The notes under the pieces are model-generated. The model had not been told where the DNA came from and ran no database searches. It saw nothing but the letters and a program-made list of their open reading frames with translations. Below are positions 48,348-58,151 of a stretch of 64,000 nt of DNA, piece after piece. The stretch is from NCBI GenBank assembly GCA_947034885.2, contig OZ019759.1, positions 10,170,501-10,234,500 on the forward strand, given 5' to 3'. Position numbers and translations under genes: made by a program. The stretch's first letter is position 1; each line of letters opens with the position of its first letter. This DNA comes from Thuidium tamariscinum (lineage: Eukaryota; Streptophyta; Bryopsida; Hypnales; Thuidiaceae).

Positions 48348-49426
48348 CCCCTGTTTTACGACTTCGGTAGTGACGATGATCCAATCGATCATCCTCACGA
48401 GTCCGGTAATGACGATGAGGACCACGACGGTCCGTTAAAGCAGACTGAGCTAAAGCCGCTTCTCCTTCCTGATGGCAAAGTGATGAAGGTGGAGAAAGAC
48501 CACTGGAAGGAAGAGAAGTGAGACAAATGCGCAGCTTAGAGGGCTGAGAATGTGAAGAAGGACAAAGAGCTGGCCAATGCGCGAGCACAAATCATCGAGG
48601 TGCAGCAGGACTCGCCGTAGAAGATTTCGCATCTTTCCAATCAATTCGAGGAGCTGAAGAGGATGTTCCAGAGTCAATTCAGCCAGGACGGGACTCCAAC
48701 AATGTCGCAGACCTTGTGAGCGCTCTTAACTCCACCCTCAAGCTAAGAGTTTTTCACACGGGTCCTGTGTCTAATTGAGTTTTCTTTCTAATTGGGTATT
48801 AAAAGAAAGCCTTCCAAGCAATGAACTCTTTTAGTCACATCTTTTAAGTGTTTCTAATCTGATTTCGTGGTTATAATTTTATCTATTCTATTCTAAAATT
48901 CAACCAAACGAGAGCCTACTCTAGTCTATTCTATCAAATGATGTTGCCTGAATCTAATTCCAAGCATTTGGTAAAAAGAAACTTAACAGTAAAACAATGA
49001 GAATAAAAATCAAATGTGAGCGGTTTACCTCCTCTGCGTAAATCTCCATAGTCCCGTCGTCAAACATCATCATGTGTAAATATTCTCCCACAACCTCGCC
49101 ATCAAAATCATCCCGGCTCTCCATGTAATCCATAATAATTCTCACGTTGTTGGCCAATCAATTCTGTCATGATTAAAAAGAAATTAAAGGTTATGTAGTG
49201 TGAATTCAATTGCGTAATTCTTTTAATTCCTAGGTTCCCGGTAATTAGGAAATACTGCAATTAAATTAGTCTACCTAGTTGGTTAATGTCCTATTTTAAA
49301 GAAATCAACGGAATTCTATTAGTTAACTATTTGTTGTTCTTTGTTTTTATTTTAGTTTTCCATTGATATTATAAAATTCCACCAAATTCCAATTGAATTA
49401 AATTAATTTGGATGGAATTTCCCTTC

Positions 49427-49745
49427 AAATCTTTTCAAATCCAATTAATTTTTGAAGTTATTTTAATCCCAAAGAAATTGGTTGTCAATTTGTTTGTTTC
49501 CCTTTGGCTTATTAGAATATTTTAATCAAAAACTATCATAAAATCTTTTCAAATCTAATTAATTTTTGAATTTGCGTTAATTCTAAAGAAATTGGTTGTC
49601 AATTTGTTTGTTTCTTTTTTGGCTTATTAGAATATTTTAATCAAAAACTATCATAAAATCTTTTCAAATCTAATTAATTTTTGAATTTGCGTTAATTCTA
49701 AAGAAATTGGTTGTCAATTTGTTTGTTTCTTTTTTGGCTTATTAG
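49427..49745. repeat. Tandem repeat in solo LTR (116-bp unit)
   Basis: AAATCTTTTCAAATCTAATT starts at 49541 and again at 49657, with an earlier diverged copy near 49427. Confidence 0.8.
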
Positions 49746-51364
49746 GCCTAATAAAACAAAACCAACAAAATCCAAGCCGTCTAAGAATCTAATTAATAAC
49801 TAACTACCAAAGAATGTAGAACATACCCCAAGAATAAAAGCCAATTCAATAGTGAGATTCCTAAACAACGAGTTTTTAATTGCCAAAAGTCAAATACAAA
49901 GAATATAGCACCTTATTCAATAGTGAGATTCTTTTAAGAAATGATTTTTTAATGCTAAATTCCTTCACGTGGTTATCTCTCATGTAATCCTTCTCCCCTT
50001 AATTCCTTTCTTCTTTCTCGACCTTGCACTTAGTTTTTTGCAATGTTTAGTGAAGAAGTTGGCTATGGAGTTTTGAGTGAATAGAGCTTCTAGAATGGAG
50101 CGTCAAAGTTGCAAAGAGTGGATTTTTAGTGTAAAATCAAAAGTGGTGGAGGAGTTTTAATTCCGCATCTTTTGATTTTCGATTAAAACCCAATTTTTGT
50201 AATATCACTTTTCCAACCCAAGTTGGTGTAAGGAGCACTTACTTGCTTTGTTGTGTGTGTGTGTGTTGGCTATGATGTGTGTGTTCTTGTTGTTTGGTTT
50301 GTTTTTTGTTTTTTGTTTTTCCTTGGCCGGTCCCTGGACTTGGCCTGGCCTGGCCTAGCCTCCGCTCCCCGACTTTGGCTCCGCTTACCCGGCTCTGGCC
50401 TCCCCTGGCTCGGCCACGTGGCGCTCCCCCGTTGGGCGGACCCCGCCCCGTCAACCGCCTACGTGGCGGCTTCTGATTGGCCCGGGGGGGGAGTCTGCTG
50501 CTGCCTACTCCGCTGGTCTGCTTGCTCCGCCGGTCTGGCCTTCCTGGACTGGGATTTGAACACTAAACTGAATTTTGGAATTTTAAACTAAAGGAAATTT
50601 TGGATACTAAACTAAAGGAAATTTTGGATACCAAACTAAAGGAAATTGTGGACACTAAACTAAAGAGTCATTTAAACTGATGAGGTGGTGGTCAAGACTC
50701 TAAATGATAGTTTGGCTTGCGAGGGTCCTTGTCAACCAAAAGCCATCAATTGTGAAGTTCAACTTAGAAAGAGTACACTTGATGGGTTTGGGTGTGGGTT
50801 TTATAGGTTTGAGTTTTTTCCCAATTATTCCTATTCAAGTACACTTGTAGTCAAGGATGTGTTTAGTGGGTTATCCAATTTCTTGAGAGGTAATGAATAG
50901 CACCCTAGGATCAAATGCACTTAGGTGCAGTTTGTTGCGTAGGGTTATCCTTGGTTGTCACAAAATTACTTTAGTATTCCAAGTATTTAGGCACAGAAGG
51001 AGGTACACATGACAGTGTTTAACTGAACTTCCACTGGAAAATATTTTAGAATGTCCACAACTTAGTACTTTAAAATCTGGGACCAAAGGAGGTACACATG
51101 ACAGTGTTTAAACCGAACTTTGGCACCAAATTCTTCAAGTTTCCGAAAAGAAGGCTTAGAAGAGAAGTTAAGGTTGGCCTAATGGCAGAGGGAAAAGGTG
51201 GATCTTTTGAAGGGGCCCTAGGCCTCCAAAGTCCCAATAAACACAACAAGACTTGGCCAAGAATTTTGGTCCAAGTAGTGCTCCGACCACGTCGGTAGTA
51301 CAAGTAGTATAACGAACTGTCAGTATACAAAAGAAAAGGGTACTGGCAACCTCGAGGGGGGCCC

Positions 51365-51371
51365 TTATATA
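51365..51371 (-). promoter_or_regulatory. TATA box of solo LTR
   Basis: On the minus strand it reads CCACGGGTATATAAGGGCCC, identical to the block at 185-204. Confidence 0.6.
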
Positions 51372-53009
51372 CCCGTGGCCGGGCCCCTCTCGGTAATTGC
51401 CAGTGAAAACATTTTGTTACTTTCTATCCTAAACTATCCTAATGTAATTCCAAAATGTTAGTTGTTTAATGGTGGAAATTTCTAAAAACATCCCCATTTG
51501 GCAAACGAAATCTTGGCCAAATCAAATCCAAGATCTTAACCCAAAATATTTTGGAATTAACCCTAATTTACGTAGATATTTTGCAAATTAACCAAAAGTC
51601 ATTTTGAAAATTGTCTTTCTTTATCCCAAAGATGGCTTTTTACGCAAGAAAGAGATCTTGACCAAATCCAATCTTTGATTTTCCAAGAGATATTTCCAAA
51701 ATCACTTCTAATTAACCGCAATTAACGATTAAAAAGTCAAACTAAGAGCTGACCCTCTTTATCTTTTAGGGAACAACTCGAAACGGAAAACCGTCTGCGC
51801 TATTGTCTTCAGAAGACCCCAATTAGCCTAAGGGACCCTTTACCCCTCACTCCTAGGCCATTTGTGCGCCCAAATTGGAATTACGGTAACTCCAATTAAA
51901 AGTCAAAATCTAACTTCTAGGATTTGCGCATTTCGATGAATCTGTCAAGCCAGGGTTGTCAGGAATGTCCGTGAGAGTAATGAATGACTCCTCATTTGCG
52001 ACAATCGGACATCATTCGCTCCTGATACACCGGTCAACCCGCCGCCAACTTGTAACTTCCAGTGAAATTCGATGTCGATGCCGGTTTTGGTAGTTGGGAA
52101 TGTCGGAATGTCTTCAAACTTGACCGGGCGCTTACTAAGCACACAAAAACCTATCCTAATTTTTAGTGAGATTTTACCGCATCATATGTAATTTCTATGA
52201 ATTTACGAACATTTCTATGTGCGGTTGACTTCCCATGGAGTCAATGTGGAATTCCGGAAAAATACGAAATAAATTGGGTAACATTTAGGGCACTCCTAGA
52301 TTCTTGGTGTAAGTCCCACGCAACCTTGCACCTTTCTAATTTTAGCAATTTGGAATTACTTTGCCCAATTGGACAATTTAATTCCCGATGCCCGGGAATC
52401 TTGAACAATTGTTTGATTCTTGTTTGCTCCTGGCATGCTCCTACCCTTGGAACACCTCTCTGTAGTCTTCAATCTCCAATCCTCCATCTTTTATCTCGTG
52501 AAAGTTCGAATTCTTCAAACCCATCGTGGTGGTTTTACTTTTAAATTCAATTTGTTCCAAAATTGAACTTAAGCCCTGGTAACTCTTCTAGGCTCGTAGT
52601 AGACTCTTTTAGCTTAGTCAATATGTCATGTGCATCCTTAAAAGGTTGACTTTGCACAGACAATCACTAGGACTAACTAACTCTCGATTCTTGATTTCTC
52701 TCGGAATTACTAAATTCTCACATAAACTTGCTTTGGAGACTTAGAATGATTCAAATCTCTAGGATTAGGGATTTTCCACCTTCTAAGTTGGTTTTCCGCC
52801 ATTTTGGCATAGATTGATACCAAAACTCCTTCAACACTCTTTTTATGTTCTTTTCATGTATATTTTAGCTAATTTTTGCTATTTAATCGCGAAAAATAGA
52901 CCCAGAGTCCTGAGTGCCATCTCGAGGGCTCACAGACCTCAACGCCAACATCTTCAGTTGCGGCACCTCCCGCTCCTACGGAGATCATAGTCCTCGTGGA
53001 TGGACTTCC

Positions 53010-54550
53010 TCATCCTTGAGTCGAGGATAAACCGCTCGCTTATCCTCGAGTCGAGGATAACGCTCACATGACCTCATCGGCCCACAATGAGGTTGTGGCG
53101 TGCACTCCAACATCGCAGTTGACTCCAACTGTGGTCTCGCCTGATGTGGGTGCTTTGTAGGTTACCCACCCTCAACCAAGGGGACCTGTACCAGAGGAGG
53201 CTTGCGACTATCGTCGACTCGACTATATTCTGGAGGATATAGGCGAAAAGGACTTAGACACAGTTGCACCGGAGTGTCGGGTGTCGGAGCAAGTTCAAGT
53301 CTCAACGGAAGTCTCTTTTCCCGTGGACGATGAAGAGAAGTTAGACTACGGAGAGAATGAGGCTGATGACAATGTCCCTGGAGAAGGCGATGTGGATGCT
53401 TTTACTGTTGCACTCGGAGAGCAAGTCGCCCTCGATACAACTGAGTCCGTGCAGGTACAAACTTCTGACCCTTACCGCTTTGATTGACTTTAGGTCACTT
53501 GGAAAGTGGTCATGAATCTCATTTGTACTGATGGTTTTTGGCAGGAGGAGGTCGCTACTCCTTGATTGCCTGGCGCTGACGGAGAACCCGTCTGCGGCGG
53601 ACAACATGTACAATAGTGTAGAGTAGAGAATTGAAGAGTGTATAGTTTCGACGGACTAAAATTTTGAAATGTAAATATGAAAAAACATCAACAAAAATAT
53701 ATACTTTACGATCTACAAAGTGTGAATGGTGTCTAATTGTACTTCACTTTCGATGTTTTGGCTCAGCTTGAAAAATATGTAAGCTTATATCGCCTGCTAC
53801 CCACGAAAGCACTTTTTACTAGGAGGGCGCAGTTGAGTAGAGAATTGCAATGCGTGTTTTCGCACTTTGCCTTTAGCAGTTCCGCATGTAACCAAGTAAC
53901 TCCAAATTCTTTGTTGTCCTGCTTTTATCAGGTAGGATCGGAGGGGCAAAGAGAGGTCATGCGGAGGATAGACCATCTTATGATGCCTCCGCCTAGGAGG
54001 AAGTGGCTGAACATTGTCTTTGACCTGAACGGGGTGTTGTGCCACACCACAATGAAGTCCTACGGAGACAAATTCAAACCGTACAGACTCGAAGACAATG
54101 TTCTGAGCCATCGGAACCCCACAATCATCGGCCACAAGGCAGTGTTCACGCGACAGAACGTCGCCGAATTTCTCCGACACGTTTCGGAGATAGTGAATAA
54201 AATTGTAGTATGGTCATCCATGGCCAAGCGAAACACGGAACCGATCGCGGAATTCTTGTTCCGGGGGTGCAGACCGCCCTACAATGTCTTAGGCCAGGAG
54301 CAATGCACGAAAATAGAAATAGCTCCTAGCAAATTCTTTCGTTGGCGGATGCTGTGACGAGTCAGAAACTAGAACTCCTGGACGATGATGTTGGGGGGTA
54401 TCCTCGATGCGAGGATGAGGTGCCGTCATCTTCCCCGGTTCCCGCTAGCCCCACCAACAGAGTGAAGTTGACTTCTGGACCAGTGCCAGACACAGTGGTC
54501 GAACCTACCGCGACATATATAGCTCCCTGTTTACCTCGACTCCACGATAA
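53010..54550. repeat. Palindrome cluster D, partly inside coding sequence
   Basis: Sites start at 53010, 53040, 53208, 54398 and 54530. 53040-53060 is perfect (half TTATCCTCGA around G). 53010 and 53040 are 30 bp apart in the same frame of copy 3 and encode a repeated P-(R)-V-E-D unit. In the first, the CGA appears as TGA, which is one of the in-frame stops. Confidence 0.75.
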
Positions 54551-54929
54551 TCCAACCCGTTCGTCACCATCCGCGGGAGCCAGACATCTCTCATCCTCAA
54601 ATAGTCTTTTTTGTCAACAAATTATTAGAGATTATCGACGTTCTCTCGACGCCAAGTCCATTGGAACTAGTCCAACGTACGTAGGCAGTGAGAAGGCGTC
54701 AGTGCCTAGGCCGCTTGAACAATATTCCAAATCTCTTTCCACTTCAAAAATTCCTCAAGACACGCGCAAGTTGAAATGAAAAGCCACTGCATCTCTTTGT
54801 CTAAGCGAGACTGGTGCTTTGTACAGTGGAAGTAGCCCGCATTCTTCTCGACGTGAGGACATCTTAAGAGGTCTTGCAAAGCTGAAAGCCATAGAAGTAG
54901 GAAAGGATATTTCTGGAACCAAAAAATGA
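53932..54929 (+). pseudogene. Truncated FCP1/NLI-like HAD phosphatase with foreign tail
   Basis: The exon begins after TTTTATCAG. KWLNIVFDLNGVLCHT holds the first HAD motif: Asp at 54022 is kept but the second position is Asn (54028) where FCP1-type enzymes have Asp. IVVWSSM is the second motif. The frame is open to KFFRWRML (54357) and lacks the C-terminal Lys and Asp-Asp motifs. From 54342 a different frame (ADAVTSQKLELLDDD) runs as a Ser/Pro-rich stretch to TGA 54777, then continues to TGA 54927 (SETGALYSGSSPHSSRRED). The junction looks like a deletion or rearrangement. The protein would not be an active phosphatase. It might be a 3' extension of copy 3 or a separate gene; the stop at 53614-53616 favours separate. 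Confidence 0.6.
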
Positions 54930-54969
54930 TGCCCAAGAAAGAGAATAATGTTTTTTAGAGCACGCGGTA

Positions 54970-55110
54970 CTTCTCCCTTTTACTAAAAATAGAAAAAGAC
55001 GTCAATAGAATTTACATTTAGAAGGTCCATGCTTCATAATGTCTTTACTATAAATAGAAAAAGACGTAAATGGAACTTACATTTTAAAGGTCCTTTCTTC
55101 ATATGTAGTC
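54970..55110 (+). repeat. Direct repeat, two copies of about 70 bp
   Basis: AATAGAAAAAGACGT occurs twice, near 54990 and 55058, each followed by ACATTT and GGTCC and then CTTCATA. Confidence 0.7.
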
Positions 55111-55933
55111 CTATGTGTAATTAGTATCCAAATGGACATACAAAAATACTATGAGAAGTTGAAGGCTTCATTCATATACAATGAACCTCTACAATTTTTC
55201 TTTATTCAATGTCAATCATAAAATTTCATGATGATTTATGCACTTCAAGGGAGTTTCTAGGGAAGGCTCACATACCTTTTATCAAAGTCTATCAACTGAT
55301 AATGCCCAAGTCTATCTAGCAGTTGATAGACTTGCTAATGCCCAAGTCTATCAACTCTATTAAAATTGAAGTTCCTTGTTTTTCTCCATAGTGCTCATCA
55401 CGCCCCTATGAAGATATGTCAGTGACCCACGCATATTGCTTGTTTTGAATTATTGGAAACAACTTCAAGTCAGATTGTATTTATCCTTGGATTCAACAAC
55501 TTCTACCTCAATGAGAGTTTGGCACTCAATATTGAAAGTCTCAAAATGACTATATTGTCTCAATTTAACGAATAAGGCCTTTAAGCCAGAAATGTTGACT
55601 TGAATTGCACAATGCTAGGAAAACAAGGTATGAGAATGCACAGTAACAAACTGAAAACTAACACCTAAATAATTTACAACCCAAGGGAAACTACAGCCCA
55701 AAGGAAATCAAAGCCAACCACAAGGGAATGACACGTGTCATTCACCTTATCCTACTCTGAGTTGACTTTCACTGGAGTCCAAAGTTGTCCGTAAAAAGTG
55801 GATCTCAGATCCGAAAAATCCGGATCCAATAGAGTTCAAAATTACCTACTCACCTAAAAGCAATTTGAGAAGTGCTTTCTACCAAAAACTTAGGTTTTCA
55901 GCCGCCTACCTACTGCTCTACCTAACCCTAAAC

Positions 55934-57862
55934 CTATTTCCTTGGCCGCTTCCTTGGAGTCTCTCCTAATTTGGCGGCGCACTTTCGTATTGGCTGTTTC
56001 CGGGTAGAATCGGAAGTGTTCTTGCGCTTCCTCGCCTGGGAGGATTTTGCCTTCAGTTGGGCCTTGACCTTCCTTGTCATGGCCAACTTGGCATCTGGAT
56101 CAGAATCCAGTTCTGACTCCTCACCTCCAGCCCCAGAGGTGGACTCTTCAACTTCCTCCTCTGATTCTTCTTCTTCCTCCTCTTCCTTGATCGGAATTGG
56201 CTTCTTCTTCTTCTGGCTGTCCATCATCTTGCTCTTGACTAGGGAAGGATTGGGGGAAACTGCAGGATTCTTGCTTTGTGGACTTCCCACGCTTCCTTCC
56301 CGATGCTGTGACTAACTCCTGGTTAATGAGCCAAGTGTAGTCTCAGTTTCGGATTCAAGCACAATGCTTGCCTTGGAAGGTGTGGTCATAACCACATCCT
56401 CTGAAGGATTTCTGGTTTTCTCCTTCACCGCAGGAGTTGCTGGTTTCCCCTTTGGCAAGGGTGGCTTAGAGGGAGTAGCCTCTATTGCTTTCTCCGGTTC
56501 CGGTTTAGATTCCAGTTGGAGGGGTGGATTGACCTCTTCCATGACTTCCCTCATCTGCACCAACAACTTCTCTATCTTCACGTTGAAGGAAACTAGGACA
56601 TTGATAACCTTATCTCCTAGCTTCCCTACCCCTTCCAAGACCTTTTCATCAAAGAGTTGGGCCTTGCTCAAGACTTCTGTTGGAACACGGATAAACTCTT
56701 TAATCCGGTCAAGGGTCTCTATAGACTGAGTTGAGACCTTCCGATTGCGCTTACTTCCCTGCTTCTGCTCACTCAACTTTGTCTTAAGGGAGAGCAGTTC
56801 ATCCATCAACTCCTGATACTTGACCTTTTCGGCTTTCCCCTCAACGTCTTGTATCAGATTCCGGATCTGCTCTACACACTCAGTCCCGGGAATATCTCCC
56901 AACATCTTGCACACCTTTTTCAAAGTACCTCTCTCTCGCTCATACTCCTCTCGGACTTTCGTGAGCTCCCCAATAATTGACCCTAAAGGGTCACTGTTCT
57001 AGACAAGGTCCTTCTCTTTCCTTCTCTCTACCTTGACCTCTGTCCTCTCTTGCTTTTCTGGTTCCGGTTTCCCTGTCGAACCAGAAACCTCAGTCTTTCT
57101 CTCAGCTTCCTCCATCTCATCATCTAAGTCTGACTTCATCCCATGGGCTAGTTTTATTTCCTTAACCATTAACTCTTGCCTCTCTTGCGCCCTCATGCAG
57201 TCTTGAGAATGATAGAGATGGTAGAAGAAAGGAGAGATATTGGAGGTTTTAGTCTTTCCTACTGCCTTGCACAACTTCCCGACATAATCCCTCAAGAATA
57301 TCCCCCAATCTACTTTCCGTTCACCACTCAGTGCTCCAAAGATTATATTGCCTAGGGTGAGAGTCATCCGGGTTCCCCTATCCGGACTAAGAATTGGAAC
57401 TAGAAACTCCAACACCCTTCTCTTTCTTGTATTCTTGCAGTCACTCACGGTGTATCCATCTTTGGAGTGAGGTGTAGACCGGAACTTACCCACCACAAAT
57501 TTGTCAGTCCGGGAAGCAGAGCCCTCACCATCCTTGGCAAAACCGTAAACTTCCCTTCACACTCCAGCCGTCCACTTATCCGGAAGCGCCCTCGAGGTCT
57601 TCCTCCACTCATTTGACTGAGGGTGTAGCAACTCCCGTACTATGACATTTTCCTTGAAGCTCCAGTGTTCCTCGATCAATCTGGAGCAGCCCATCTGACT
57701 GAGGTCCTCCAATAGGTCCCTTCTCTCCTCCGCATCCTCCGGAATAACTAGAACTACGTTCCTCAGCGACACCTTGGTGGCGTTCTCTTCCTCAACCTCA
57801 CTTCCAAACATGACTTGCACTTCTCCAAACTCACTCACACTCTCTAGAAAATCTACATACAA
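55934..57862 (-). pseudogene. E-family ORF in E4, diverged
   Basis: This is the same architecture at low identity. The N-terminal domain (LEDLSQMGCSRLIEEHWS, NIIFGALSGERKVDWGIF, SPFFYHLYHS) is followed by a charged linker, a coiled coil (ELMDELLSLKTKLSEQKQ), a Pro/Lys linker, an acidic run and a basic tail (GETPRKRPRK). The frame is broken by TGA near 57555 (WTAGV-stop-REVYGF), TAG near 57001 and TAG near 56311. Because E1-E3 and E4 share only the core, this core (ALSGDRKxDWG, HPKDGYTV, HLYHS) marks the conserved domain. Confidence 0.7.
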
Positions 57863-58151
57863 AATCTCTCACACAGTCCAACTCCTACCCCCGAATACTC
57901 CAATTCTTGCGAAAATCGGAAAGCAGGGAACCTCCTTAAGCAGTAGCAGCGCGCGCACACAACCTCCAAGGCTCAAAGCTCACCAAGAAAACACAAGAAT
58001 GAGGTTTCAAACTCAAAGTGACAAACTAAAAAGCCTCCACTCAGGTTTTCCTTCTCCCTCGCTCTCGGCCGCTGGGAACGGAGTTCCCGTCAATCCGCCG
58101 TTTAAATTTTGTGATCCCTGGCTTCTCGTGAGTTTGACCGTTGGGTGGTAC

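Larger units (their letters stand above)
48715..52934 (-). mobile_element. Complete solo LTR, family I (4,220 bp)
   Basis: GACCT is duplicated at 48710-48714 and 52935-52939. The element edges are TGTGAGCGCTC and GAGGGCTCACA, i.e. short inverted TG...CA ends. The promoter (51365-51371) faces left, so the LTR lies on the minus strand. It has no internal coding domain. A GC-rich block at 50290-50480 and an about 116-bp tandem array at 49427-49745 lie in the presumed transcribed part. It interrupts copy 3 between SQT and STPTSS codons. This is the same family as 1-2797 (opposite orientation) and 21079-24701 (same orientation). Confidence 0.85.
40873..53616 (+). pseudogene. ParB-like/methyltransferase gene, divergent copy 3, split by two retroelements
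   Basis: Likely exons: 40873-41916, 42147-43476, 43695-44413 + 48353-48714 + 52940-53454, and 53545-53616. The first holds KRKKPG-type basic patches and FMIINGQHSITASQEL (Asn codon 41617), aligned with the DGNHRR block of copy 1, so a ParB-like fold with the Asp and Arg changed. The second holds VNFALVDFREVP (Asp codon 42954) at motif IV. After a frameshift near 43280-43330 it holds MEFYLQMLQTF and NVLGVYAGAKFMLAAK at motif I. The intron then falls before MFGAYYYGFVDRSDV. The tail is acidic, then coiled coil (ENVKKDKELANARAQ), then Pro/Thr-rich. E2 and the solo LTR interrupt the tail; removing each with one target copy restores the frame. About a dozen stops remain. The catalytic motifs are poorer than in copies 1 and 2. 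Confidence 0.6.

Noticed and set aside
50253..50591. 112-codon open frame in the solo LTR
   Set aside because: It is GC-rich low-complexity sequence within the LTR, not conserved as a frame in the other LTR copies.
1..51560. One giant transposon or integrated virus with long terminal inverted repeats
   Set aside because: The arms are solo LTRs with their own TG...CA ends, and the right copy has its own target duplication. No viral hallmark genes lie between them.
30624..54550. CRISPR-like array
   Set aside because: The palindromes are irregularly spaced (30 bp to many kb) with no uniform spacers, and the genome is eukaryotic.
56364..56729. 121-codon plus-strand frame
   Set aside because: It is a shadow of the E4 ORF on the other strand.
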